Positions 19,418 through 31,400 of a DNA stretch of 40,599 bases are shown here, piece after piece. Position 1 is the stretch's first letter. Each line of letters begins with the position of its first letter. Source of the stretch: Lingula anatina (Eukaryota > Brachiopoda > Lingulata > Lingulida > Lingulidae); assembly GCF_001039355.2 (NCBI RefSeq), contig NW_019773805.1, positions 5,015 through 45,613 of the forward strand, read 5' to 3'. A program made the position numbers and the translations under genes. Under the pieces are notes generated by a model. That model saw nothing but the letters and a program-made list of their open reading frames with translations, ran no database searches and was not told the DNA's origin.

Positions 19418-22400
19418 CTGAAAAAAAAATAATAAAAAGGATAAAATATATTGTACACAACCACTGAATAATCATGAATATCAATTTTGACAATTGTATT
19501 TTTATATATCTTCTAATGAGAGTTGAACATATACATGTATCTCTTAATGAGAGTCCAGGTGTTCTTCATAGCTATAAACAGATAGCTAAACAGATTTTAA
19601 TTATTTAATGGAATATCTATTTCACTTGAAAATACAATCTTACTTTTTGTCAGACTGCAAATTATACACAATTATAAAACCATCCACTTTTTTAATCTTT
19701 TTCATTTTATATATCAGCTATCTTGAATTTTAACTGTATATCAATCCACTAGGACACATATTGTCTATAAATCCCAAATATCTCACATTTTGCCTGCATG
19801 TCATCTTGTACACATTCCTAGCAAACATGGAGCTTGCAGAAAGAACAGAGGAGTCTGCAGACGACATGACAGCAGCAGAGATGGAGCCCAGTCCAATAAA
19901 AGATACAGCAGTGGGGCAAAGGTACTGCAACACCAGGGGCAGCACCAGCTTCTGTTCTTCTGCAGGAATAGGGAGCTCACCATCGTACTCTGTTGAATTC
20001 CAGTCTGGAATATACACCTTTATGAGAAATACCTTTTTCCCAAAACAAGCAAATGACTAATCATATATGAAAAAATGTTATATACACAAACTGTTACAAG
20101 TCATAAAAAAATTATAAATAATACCAGCCAATGCAAAATTATTAATATGAAATTTTTGGTGATTCATTGGAACACCTGGAGGCAAATCAAAAAGCTCTTA
20201 TCGACAAATATATAGTGCATCACTTCTATATTTCTAAGACTAACATATTGAAATCAATAAAACAGCAACAAATTGTGATGGCTTTCTCAAAAATGAAAAA
20301 AAAAAATCTTGCAGCCATACAAATGTATAGAATGAGTAAATTGAATTAAAATTACCATTATCAATATTAATGTAAATCCATTTAAATAATTCCGTAATAA
20401 CATTCTTACATATCATTATATTCATTATCATTATTTTGTTGCGTCCCTACCAGTAGATGAGGCGATGGCTCCCACTAGGACTGCTGGGATAGCCAGGACC
20501 ACCACACCAGCTGCGGCCACATATGACAGGATCTGGGCACGGAACGCTGTCTTTGCCGAGAGAACTCTTTGAAAATATACCTACAACACATACATAAGTG
20601 AGATGACAAAAGGCCTATATGTTAAATAAGTCACTGGCAGGTAAGGATTAGACTTTATTTAATTTGTCATAATTTGGTGACAAACAAATCTTTCAACTCC
20701 TACTAAAGATATGGGCTTTCCTTGTCAAAGCTGCTAATCTAAAAAGTTTTAAACCAAAATCATAACCTATATGACAAAACATTAACAATCACTTGAGGAA
20801 TTTGTGTTACTTGAAAAATTTCCATTCATAATTGAGAAATGCGCTACTTTGTGTTGGTTGTAACACATAATTGAGAAATGCTACATTGTGTTGGTTGGGA
20901 CACATAATTGAGAAATGCTACATTGTGTTGGTTGTGACACATAATTGAGAAATGCTACATTGTGTTGGTTGTGACACATAATTGAGAAATGCTACATTGT
21001 GTTGGTTGTGACAGACTACCCACCTGCCATGGGATGCCACCAAATGTGAGAAGCAGAGCAGAATCTATGTAGGTGCCACTCTGAGAGGCAGGAAGTGTTC
21101 CAATCCATTTAGGGGCAGTCTCCACTATATTGCCCACTGACGGGTGGGTCATAGCAAATGGTATGGACAGCCACTGTAATTAAATTTTTAAAAAATTCAA
21201 ACTTTTGAAAGATTCCAGCAAGATTTCATAAATGTTTTAAATAAAAAATGATTTACACTGGAAAATATTGCCATGCCATTGTAAGCAAACATCACTAAAA
21301 ATTAAGAAATAAATAAATTGATTCAGACTAGCTGCTGCAGTGTTATGCTTAAATTAAGTTGTCGAGGCCTAAAGAGTCAATCACTAATCAAACACTTATC
21401 ACTAGTCAAAAGTTCATCAGTTAAAATGAGGTAACTTTTTATCTCTTTTTTTAGTTGTCTGGAATTAGATTTTAAGACCTTGGTCAAGTGTGACATGCTC
21501 ACCAAACCAATCACTATGCACATCAACTGTATGACGTCTGTATATGCCACTGAGTACAGCCCTCCAAACAATGTGTACACCACTGCTACACAGGCTGACA
21601 CTATGACAGCTGTCGTGTTGTCCAGCTCTATGATGACAGAGAGAGTGGCTCCTGAAAATAAACAGTTTGGAACAATTATATTTTATATTTTTGATATGTT
21701 AGAATACATATCCAGCTAATATGAAGAAAAATATGGACCAGGGGCCAGTTTTACAAGCACACACATACACACACGCGCACTTACACAATTTACAAAACGA
21801 AAACAGAAACTTGGTGTTAGTTTTAAGAATTTTGCACCTCTCCAATACAAAATCCATCCTTAGTAGTCCCCTAAAAATAGCTATTTTGCAATTTCTTTTT
21901 CTTTCTCTCTTTTGTTTTTTTAGAGATAAAACATAAGCAATATTCCATCTGAGTGGATTACTGCAGATCAATTAGACTGAATGGCCAATATTCAGTCTTT
22001 AAAGACTGATAGGTTATCATGTAAAGCTGGCCCTGTGTTTGTCTTGTTGCTGGCACACCAAACACAACTCAACACATATCCAAGCACATCCATGATCTTT
22101 TGCATTGCTGTCAGGTTTTGAAAAACCTCAAAACCTCTTAAATACAACATGTGGTTTATATGAGTGCACTGATACAAACATAATAATCTTATGTAAAAAA
22201 AAAATGACTGATAAAGAAAAAAGAAAAACAACTGCAATTAAAAGATGGCCCCCAAACAGGTAATGAAATCTACTTTGTACTTTCTGATATTCTTTCAACA
22301 GGGATCCATAACAACACAAGCATGGACAGCAAAATAATGTAACTGTTGAATTAACCTTTTTTGATAAACTTTCAAACAAAGTATGTAAGCAGATAAAATC

Positions 22401-25394
22401 CAACTAACCCAAAGCAGACAAAATGGCTGCCGACCAGAAGACTTCCCCAAGCAAGGCTGGTATAAACAGAAGTCCACCCATTCTCTCTCCATATTTCCTT
22501 TGGAATGGATCCAGCATGGTGACATAACCTTCTGTCCTCATTTTATTGGCAAAAAAGAGGCCACCTGACAAAAAAATTCATTTTGAAAATCAATTTGAAA
22601 ATTTTCAAGGACTACATTTCACTTTCTATGATACACTGGGGGCCGTAGCGATAGTCCGAAGGTTCAATAGTCCGAAGGTTCATTGGTCCGAATGTTCACT
22701 ATAGAACCTTTAGACCAATGAACCCTTGATTAAAAAATCGATAAAAATGTTACCACTTTTCGGACCAATGAACCTTCGAACCAATGAACCTTCGGACTAT
22801 CGAGATGCCCCCATACACTGCATACATGTACATAAAACCACTTCTTCAGTGCTGTCATTTTCTTTTTTTTTTTTTTAGCAATTAGCAATTAAAGCATTCT
22901 CTTTTCTTCTATCCTTTTGAATTTCAGTCAAACAAAAGCATTCATTTCATAAGCACTATGTTTGTCACAATTTGAAGATGTAATAATAGATTTCAGCAAA
23001 GAAGATCCTAAGGAGATGAAATTTATCATTTTCTCCCTTCAATTTGCTACGGATTATGAATTATGTTTCTTCAAAAAATCTTAGGTTGTGCACCCAAGAG
23101 ATTACTCAGTAAGATCATTTAGGAAAAATTAAATGTGCAATTTCATTTTAGTGTCTCTGATCCATTTACAATTAAAATCCATGCGTCAAACTTGTACATA
23201 AAGTGTGAGGCAATAACATCAATGTGTGACTTCCAAGGGTCTTGGTTTTTAATCATCAAGCATGTTAATCTCTTTATCTGATGCATTCAGTGAGAGTTCC
23301 TGCAGAGTTGGATCGATCAATGTGGACCGATTGGTTCATTGGGAATGACCCCTAATACACAATATTTCAATGTTTCTTATTCATAGCTTTCTGACGTATA
23401 CATATCATAGCTTTCTGACGTATACATAAAAAAAGAAGAAGGGTCATTGGATTCCTACAACTTAGAACTCCTCAGAGTATATTAACATTGATTTTTTGTC
23501 GGGTATTAACTCCAAATTTATTATGTCTGGCCTTAATGAAGTCAGACGATAAATAGCACCCATATTATCCTGAGAAACAAGGACTGCCCTTGGCTGTTGT
23601 TTTGCTCGGTGGTCAATTTTTGTATTTCTTCAAGCCATTTTATCTTGACTTTCATAACCGACGTCAGATTTAGAAAAACTGGGATTGTAAATAACTGTAA
23701 TATCCTTGATTTGATTCTATAATCACATTTCTGTTCTAAGTAAATGTAATTTTTTTCATCTGTTTAAATGAGAAGTAAAATTCACAATTAATCATGATGT
23801 GTTACACCCCATTTCCATAGATTTTTAGATCGATCTATCCCTGTGGGGAGTCTCACTAGATTACTGTCAGCTTGGCTGGCTTAAGCGTCTGTCCCGCCTA
23901 CTAAAAGCTGTAAGGGGGTAATTAACTATAGTGCCCGCTTGGCTGAGTGCAATTTAGCATGAACCCCCAGGGAGTTATGCGATCTAAAACTTAAACTTTA
24001 GATCGATCTAAATCTCTGGGAAAGCACCCTTAGAGAGAGAGAAGAAAGCACTCCTGCTCAAATTAATAAAGTTTAAATCTTTCTAAAATAAGTGACTGCA
24101 AGAATGAGTAAAAAATACTTCCCATCTCAATAGCTATAAATAATTACCGGTACTTTACAAACCACTTTTTAACTTCAACTTTAAACTTTAAGATCAAATA
24201 TTTTAGCATCTGAGTGCTGTAATGTTCGACTAGAACAGTTGTTATTTTGAAAGGTGATATTTTAGAATATGAAGAGCAAAAATGTAATCAGCTTACCAAA
24301 AACAAGGCTAAGGGCATAGCCAAACGGAGCCTGACACCAGACCATACCAGAGGAGAAAATGATCTCTGCTGTACCATTGATGTAGCCTCCCCCAACCCAT
24401 GTGGCTAGAAAATAAAAAAATGATAATGATAATTAAAATAATGATAATAATAATTTTGACCAGGGTTACAATCACTTTTTAATATAGCATTTTGTAGAAG
24501 GAATGTATCATATAAGATATAAACACAAGCTATTTTCTACAAAAAAGCATGCAATATTTGATTTATTAAAAAGAGAACTGAAGCTTATAAATATAAAAAA
24601 AATCTTATTTTTTTAATATGAAAATTGTACATAGATTTTCTAATGCCAACAACACTTTCTTTCTTCATCTGTATATGTGTGATGTGGTTTAACCCTAGGG
24701 AAAGGAGGAAATTTAAGTCATGCCTGCATGTTGTGTCACATATAGACACAGATGTCAGTTATATACATATAAATATGTTATCAAATGTGTAAATCACATC
24801 AAAGATAAATCTTTTTACATCATGCTCCATAACATCAGATATGATTTAGCATTCTGAAAGGATATTTTAGAAAAAATGCATTTTGTTGAGTAATGTTTTT
24901 AAATTGCCGCAAAAGACTGCAAACTGAAATTATGACAAACTTGGGAGACATTAATATAATTTCCCCCTTTGATCTCTGCTTGTCTTCAATATTTTTAGCC
25001 CAAAACAATAACTGAAGAAATGCAGAAAAAGCTATTGTAAGAAATAATATTGATTGGTGACACATTTGTTTCTGAAAGTAATAACTTGTTCTGATTAACT
25101 TCAAAGTGAATTTCTGAAGACACAAAGCCATGTGCTGGAGAAAGAGGACAGTGTTACGACTAATTGCCCACAGTTAAATCCATTTTAAGTGCTGCCGATG
25201 CATAGAACACTCCATTTTAATGTCAGTCTTAATGAGATACATAGATTTCCAAATTATATTTATTTCACAGTGGTACAAGGCATTACAGTATGTTGGAATA
25301 AGGTTGGCAGTGCTCAAAATTGTGTTGTGATTACTTATTAGGACTACACTTTCAATGGCATTTCTGCAAAAAAGTGTGGTTCAAATATAAAATT

Positions 25395-25425
<31 letters not shown>

Positions 25426-28356
25426 TATCTGAAATTAATTAAACAGTTAGATTTCTTGAATTTCTCAGCTTATCCGAAGTATGGCTGTTCAGTTTCCCAT
25501 GATTCTATTGACCATTTATTGATCAACGCTAAAAAAAGCTCCATTAATAAAAGGCGAACTACACTACACTGTGGTTCGGCAGAAGTCCTGTCATACAACG
25601 GGTGCAATAAGATTAGCTAGCTCAGTAGAACAATAAAAGAATTTGCCCAAGCTAATGACAGAGAGCTTGTAACTGCCTGGAATCCATTTAGCATTCTAAT
25701 GGTGGCCAGATTTGCAATCATTGTAGATTTCTGGTTGTTGCTGATTTGTGTGTGCTTGCCAGCAACAATTACCAACATTCTTTCTGCTTCATGTTCCTTA
25801 GTTACCAGCCAAGTGCTGTAAATTCTTTGTTTTTCCTCAGTGGGTTACAGCAAAGAAAATGAATCAATAAATAAAAGAAACTTAGTTGTAAATAAAAATC
25901 CTCTCGAGAAGTTCATATAAGTGCATTAATAAATACCTACAATATGCACTAAAATGTACTGTATATCTAACAGAAAAGGAGTTTTAAAAAGTTGTTTTTC
26001 CTCAGTAGGTTACAGAAAAATGAAGAAAAATCAAAAACAAATAACAAAAAATTGATGATCCAAATAATTTCTTTGAAAATAAAAGAGTGCATTCATGCCA
26101 GTTGACGCATTATATGTTATCTGTTATGCAGATAATTCTGAGATCATTTTGTGTTCACTTATACGTATTCATACACAGTTAAACTAGTATATAGTGTCTT
26201 CTTAATAAAAAATTTCATCATGTTCATCTGCATATTTGAGCATCTTCTTAGAATTCTTGTAAAAAAATTGACAGGATATCAAAATTTGCACTTGATGCTC
26301 AGTAATCTTATAGCATATGTACCACTTGTAATAAAGGTGTTAAAGTCTTCTATTCCAGTGCATATACCTAATGCCTGCTTGTCTCTGGATAAAATTTATG
26401 GAAAATAACAAGAGATCGTGAGATACTGGTACAACACTGTGCTTACATGTAAATCGGCACTCAATTACATCATGAAATATGAATTAAATCGCTGTGAAGT
26501 GAAGCCCTTGGTGCCACGGAGAATTGCATGATGGAGCCTATCTTAACTGTCTTATTTGCGTACTTCTGGATCAATTTTTGCTAACTGCAATGAAAATTGA
26601 CTTTTTGATTAACAGCAGAACCCTTGGGGGTACCACAATCTAGTACTCTAGTGACTGTGCAGGTCTCTAATATTTTTGTTATATGAATTTCAAATTAGAT
26701 CTATAGATTTTTCCAATGCACGTAGGCGTGCAACATCAAATCATATTATTTCTCATTTTCTTTTATTTTCTTTGAATTTATTCATTTACTTATTTGAATG
26801 CGTGTGTGTGTGTGTTCTGGTGCAATGGTTCTGACATACTAGTAATTATAAGTATATTTACTACTAGTTTCTTGCATGTTTTCTGACTTATCCAATTTAT
26901 CAAAATTTAAAAAAAACTTTCAAAATCTAACCTCATACTGTTCTATGTAGAACATGTGTCAGACATACTGGTATATGGATTGATTTCTTGAAAACAGGTA
27001 CTGTTAAATGATAAAATAGAATTTATAGATTTATAATTGCAATTGTCAGACTGACTGATGGTTTAGTGAGTAGAATCAGGACAATATCCTAGATAACAAG
27101 AAACAATCTGTGCAAAAAGCCTGCTATTTGGTGGAAATAACACACATTTTAGGTGATTAGCCTCAAGATTCTGTCTCTCTCTCCTATGGGACAAGAGAGG
27201 GCCTCATCAATTGGTCAAAAAGTATTGCTCTGTCAACCTTTCAAGAGATGTCTACTTATAGCCTCAATTTATTGACGTTCAGATTAATCTTCCCGGCTTT
27301 GAGCCTCTGGGGGCACTTAATGTTTTCTTTTGAAATTACAGCAGTGCGCATATTGGTATTTTCCTATCAGACAGCCGATTATGGAAGCATCAGAAACATT
27401 CTGAATCTTGTGAAATATTATGTTGGATAAAAAAAAATGGGGAATAAGAAGAACTGGCAAAAGGCACCCCTGAGACTTTAATGAGCATGTTTGATTGAAT
27501 AAAAAAGTTTCATTTCAAAAAGAAAAACTTCTATAAGATCATATATATATTATTTCACACTTTCGCTATATGCACGCGCAAGTCAAACATTTTATCATAA
27601 TATCATTATAGAAATGCAATTAGATAGGGATAGGTAAACCTGATCAAAGAGTCTATCACACATGCAGAAAAGGAGAAATGAAAAAGGTAAAAAAAAAAAA
27701 AACAGAAGTAAAGAAATATATAGAAATAAAGGAAATGCCATGTATGCAGAGTAAGAAATCTAGTAGAGGAATACTATGAGAACTCATTGACACATTTCAA
27801 CAAATTTTTTACAGAAATCTTTTCATGCTTATACTAAGCTGCTAGCGGCCTAGTGATAAGGCCTGTGCGTGTAAAAATTCTATGACTGTATGTCACCACA
27901 GCAAATTGACTAGGGACAATGGGTAATGAATAGCAATGACTTGATGATATAATTGAGTTTTGCATGAAGTACTAATCACTGTGTTATTCCCCCCGTGTTG
28001 AGTGCTACTGAAATGAAAAATATTCCTCAAATTTTATATGCCTCTACTGCAATTTCAAAGTTTTTGCATTTATGAAAAAAAGCTGGTGAAACTGATAGTC
28101 CATAAGTTGAACAAAATACAAAACTATGAACAAAATAACAAAACTATGCATTTTGCCCATATGCACCATTCCTTGCCTCCTTACCTGTCATTGTGAAGAT
28201 CCCCACCACCAAGCCTATATTCCGCCCTGCCAACATAACCTCTTCACTGTCAGCATTAGCTTCAGTAGACTTGGTCTTCCTGCCCGCCCATATCCCCACC
28301 GCCAGGATGAGAACATAGAAGACGATAATGGAGATGAGGCCAGCTATATTCAACAT
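18734..28356 (-). CDS. SLC5A7: High-affinity choline transporter CHT1
   Basis: Eight coding exons join in frame to 588 residues (human about 580). In order they are 28356-28185, 24404-24297, 22564-22409, 21651-21503, 21173-21024, 20580-20451, 20004-19787 and 19417-18734. It carries choline with Na+ and Cl- into cholinergic nerve endings, the limiting step of acetylcholine synthesis. Seen: N-terminal helix [20 protein letters not shown], the [10 protein letters not shown] motif, [55 protein letters not shown] and [13 protein letters not shown], all hallmark CHT1/SLC5 segments. The human glycosylation sequon position keeps DWNST. The tail is acidic and Ser-rich, ends in STGL, and has EEKTGL where human has the DKTILV internalisation motif. 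The ATG sits in a perfect GCCACC context. Every phase matches the next exon. Confidence 0.97.
19787..20004 (-). CDS. SLC5A7: CHT1 exon 7
   Basis: Acceptor TTCCAG|AC, donor AAT|GTGAGA. Encodes [12 protein letters not shown] (sequon), [20 protein letters not shown] and the strongly conserved [18 protein letters not shown]. Confidence 0.95.
20451..20580 (-). CDS. SLC5A7: CHT1 exon 6
   Basis: Acceptor TTGTAG|GTA, donor ACTG|GTAGGG. Encodes [20 protein letters not shown] then a hydrophobic helix [12 protein letters not shown]. Confidence 0.95.
20826..21013. repeat. 37-bp tandem array, 5 copies
   Basis: Units starting ATAATTGAGAAATG at 20828, 20867, 20904, 20941 and 20978, each ending TGTGTTGGTTGTGACAC with single-base changes; the first unit is 39 bp. 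Lies in CHT1 intron 5. Confidence 0.95.
21024..21173 (-). CDS. SLC5A7: CHT1 exon 5
   Basis: Acceptor TTACAG|TGG, donor CAG|GTGGGT; 50 whole codons ending [12 protein letters not shown] 37-bp tandem array begins about 10 bases past the donor. Confidence 0.95.
21503..21651 (-). CDS. SLC5A7: CHT1 exon 4
   Basis: Acceptor TTTCAG|GA, donor TTG|GTGAGC, phase 0. Encodes [10 protein letters not shown] and [20 protein letters not shown]. Confidence 0.95.
22409..22564 (-). CDS. SLC5A7: CHT1 exon 3
   Basis: Acceptor GTCAG|GT, donor TTGG|GTTAGT. Encodes [20 protein letters not shown], then the TM4 segment [19 protein letters not shown]. Confidence 0.95.
22639..22812. mobile_element. MITE, 174 bp, 8-bp target duplication
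   Basis: The ends GGGGCCGTAGCGATAGTCCG and, on the other strand, GGGGGCATCTCGATAGTCCG form terminal inverted repeats. Inner repeats of the type TAGTCCGAAGGTTCA add further dyads. It is flanked on both sides by ATACACTG (22631-22638 and 22813-22820), a perfect 8-bp duplication, as made by hAT-type transposases. Lies in CHT1 intron 2. Confidence 0.9.
23289..23352. mobile_element. Solo end of a MITE
   Basis: Reverse complement starts TTAGGGGTCATTCCCAATGA, then TCGGTCCACATTGATCGATC and CAACTCTGCAGGAACTC. This matches one arm of the MITE at 14642-14898 without a partner arm nearby. Confidence 0.6.
23381..23428. repeat. 24-bp perfect tandem duplication
   Basis: TCATAGCTTTCTGACGTATA-CATA occurs twice back to back. 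Confidence 0.9.
23805..24029 (+). mobile_element. MITE family with GATCGATC arms, copy 1 (225 bp)
   Basis: Ends CACCCCATTTCCATAGATTT / (reverse) GGGTGCTTTCCCAGAGATTT, each leading into AGATCGATCTA. Flanked by TTA on both sides. A near-identical copy in inverse orientation lies at 35790-36015. Lies in CHT1 intron 2. Confidence 0.9.
24297..24404 (-). CDS. SLC5A7: CHT1 exon 2
   Basis: Acceptor TTCTAG|CC, donor TTTG|GTAAGC. Encodes [20 protein letters not shown] and on to [12 protein letters not shown], the Na+-site region and TM3. Confidence 0.95.
24405..28184. other. CHT1 intron 1
   Basis: 3.8 kb of AT-rich intron with ATGATA and GA simple repeats. A short stretch at 27842-27872 recalls the A-box of tRNA-derived SINEs. 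Two diverged copies of TTTTTCCTCAGTRGGTTACAG occur near 25840 and 25997. No gene seen. Confidence 0.5.
25395..25426. repeat. (GA)n-rich microsatellite
   Basis: GAGAGAAAGAGAGAGAGAAA-GAGAGAGAGAG tract in CHT1 intron 1. Confidence 0.9.
28185..28356 (-). CDS. SLC5A7: CHT1 exon 1 (TM1)
   Basis: 57 codons plus G, donor ACAG|GTAAGG. Covers the extracellular N-terminus and TM1, ending [10 protein letters not shown]. Confidence 0.95.
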
Positions 28357-28411
28357 GGTGGCAACTGTCTTGGTGCGTCAATGTCGGCGCTGTATACTAT
28401 ATGTGGTTTTT
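28357..28411 (-). other. SLC5A7: CHT1 5' UTR (coding-exon part)
   Basis: Just upstream of the ATG a good acceptor, TTAAAATTTCAG|AAAAAC, gives a 55-base leader ending GTTGCCACC. This implies at least one upstream non-coding exon. Confidence 0.5.
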
Positions 28412-31400
28412 CTGAAATTTTAAACAATAAGGAAAATCATACATATGAATTAGTAACTTAAAAGAACAAATATGGTTTTAATTGCAATAAAGGTAACATA
28501 TGCCAATACACCCATAAAACTACAGGGTATATGCTATATAAGACTAATCATACATGCACACCAAATTGCAATTATAAAGAACACAATAACAAAAACTACC
28601 ATCTCTCCAAAAATATAAATAAAGCACCCCTCAGGTAGAAACTTTATAAAAAATGAATTGCTTTACCTTCTGTCACAATATCAAATTTGCATATTCTCAT
28701 AATATATGTAACCTTAATTTAATTTGGGGTGCTGTCAATCTTTGTCTGTGTCTGCACTGTTATGCTAAGACAATGATCAAGACTAAGGTCTTTAGCTCAT
28801 ATGACAACCATCTCTTTAAACACAACTTACAACAGGAAGTACCCATAACCTTATTGCTTTCTGGTAAAATGACCACCAGTGCCCATCCTCCATAATGACA
28901 TAATAAAAAACCCATTTGAACAGGTTTATGTCACATTATTATCCATAATGAAATCAATTGAGAAGCAAGTGGCAAATGCAGAATGAGCACGTAATTGTCA
29001 GAGCAGTTCATCAAACTTAATGATTTTTAATTTCTGTTCTGATGTTAATGGTGGTAGGGGACTACAACTTTATTTCCATTTTTATGTGGCCAGTTTCACA
29101 AAATAATGAACTTTTGATTAGAAGTTGGTCTGAATTTATAACTAAATACTAGTAGTATTTAGCTTACCAGTATGTTAACCCCAGAAAATTAGTAACACTT
29201 GTTTTAAAACAAACCCGTAGCAAGGGGGGTTGGGAGATTTGAACATACCACCCTTTTTGTTGGAAAAATGTCCATTATGGGTAAAATTTGGCCTAGGAAC
29301 ACAAATGTTTCATGGTAAATTTAGACCCATTTTTCAGAAAAAGAAAATTCTCCTTTTAAATTGCTGGCTATAGGCTTGAAAAACAAATTAAACTGAAAAT
29401 AAAAGGAAAGAAATAGCTACTACATGTAACTACATGTAAACTATCAGACCAATGGCTATACTTTTTTAATTTGAAGTGAAGAAAAAAACCCTTTGGTCTC
29501 CAGTTCTGTTGTGAATCAAGCCAGACAGGTATTACAGACAGACATGGAGGCAAATATTTATTCTGTGTTTCCTTCATACACGATTAGTTCATGACATGGC
29601 TTGTGTTCTCTTTTAAAGTCATTGATTAATTACTGTGAAAGGTGCATTGGGTTTGAAGATAAAGAAGTAGACAGGTGTTAATTCCACTCATTCAGGTCGA
29701 CAAAATATTACAAATACATGTAGGTAAAAATAGTCCAGGAGCTGGTACATAAGATAATCTTTTTCAATTTACGTGCAAAATTTTTAATTATATCAATACC
29801 TGTAGATGTATAAAGTTGTAATGGAAATGACAATGTCCACAAGCACCAGTATTTCTGGTCATGCAGTGACAGATTACAAACTAGTTCACATATACTTTGT
29901 CAGATCACCATTGCCATTTGTACCATTGCATTCACAGCACTCCAGCTAATATAAATTTACATTCATTTTTTTAAATAACTCATAAGTGATACACAGTATA
30001 TACACATCCTATCAATTTGTTCTCATCATCTAAATAAAGCTAGAATTAAGTTTCCAGATGTTTTTGAATTTTTAAATAATTGAAATATTTATTTTTGCAA
30101 CCAAAATCCTTGGAAAAAAACACTGAATTTAGTTCTTTTTTCGATTTGATGAAAGTTGCAAGATACATACTTGTGCACGTAAGGTAATATATCACACATA
30201 TGGCAATTGTTACATGTATAATCAAATAAGAACAAAATGAAAATATAAAAAAAAAGTCAATAACAGTATAGGAAATTTACAGTATTTACACTCCATACAC
30301 GATTTTATTCAAACACCCTTTATCAGTTAACACAAATGAAAACATCCTACCACTTTCTTTAAGAAATTGATTTACACAGGTGTTAATTCACCAGGCTCAA
30401 GACTATAACCACAGTTTTATAACCACATAAATAGGCCACTATACAAGTTAAATACCACTTCATCAACGTGCTTAACTCCCATCCCTGCAAGCAGTTCAAA
30501 ACTCTGTTCATTGATTTTCCATTTACCAGTGGCTCCCTTGGGATAAGCTAACTTTCTCGGAGTGGTCCCAGGTGCCCTATGAAACCGACTGACTCTCAAT
30601 TGCGTCCTTTGTTGATATGACGTATTTCTCCATGCTTTACACAATACAACAGTGGCCTGAGTGCTGTGAAGTGACTGAGATTTGAACACTATGAGGATAT
30701 GCAATGGAAGTGTCATAAATGCTAGTACTGTACAACAACCAATTCTAGTACCTAATGCTATATGGTTGTTTATCAGTGGGAAAATCTATGCAATATCCCC
30801 AGTAATAAAACTATATAACATTGTTTGCAATGCATGTTATCTAACTTTAAAAGAAATTAATTTGTACTGCAGCTGTAAATTTTTCTTATCATGTCAAAAC
30901 CAAGTTAATGGCATTTAACCACTTTTAGCTTCTACAACAACCCTTACTAAAATACCAGTACATTTTTCCATTTTTCTGTTGTTTTTTAGCTCATTAAAAA
31001 ATAGGATAACATAAAAATAAACTTTTGATCACAGATTTTAATCATATGTACATGTGTGTATGTCTAAAATTCATTTGAAATCTGAGCTTTTTCCTCTGTG
31101 TCCTTTGAACTTTTCTAAGATTTTAAATCAAATCGACTGCTCTTATGTGTCTTAAATTTCTTCCAGCATATTTCACACATGTCACTTCACTTGATATTTT
31201 CCTGGAGTTAAAAATGTATACCTTAGATTTATTAAACACAGAACTATTTTTTTCTTGTTGTAAACATACACAAATTCTGTGTTGCAAAATCTACATCCAG
31301 TGTTTTTTGCAAATATACATAACCCATTTTCATCAATGTTTCCCTTTGTTTTCAATATATTTTATTTATTGTAAACTACAAATAATGTAAACAATAGATC

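Noticed and set aside
20826-21013. CRISPR-like regular repeats
   Set aside because: The units abut with no unique spacers and lie in an intron of an animal gene; it is a tandem array.
27842-27872. tRNA-like A-box (TAGCGGCCTAGTGATAAGGC)
   Set aside because: No B-box or tRNA fold downstream; at most a fragment of a tRNA-derived SINE.
30417-30716. 99-codon minus-strand ORF
   Set aside because: No recognisable domain, no supporting splice context, and length within chance for this window.
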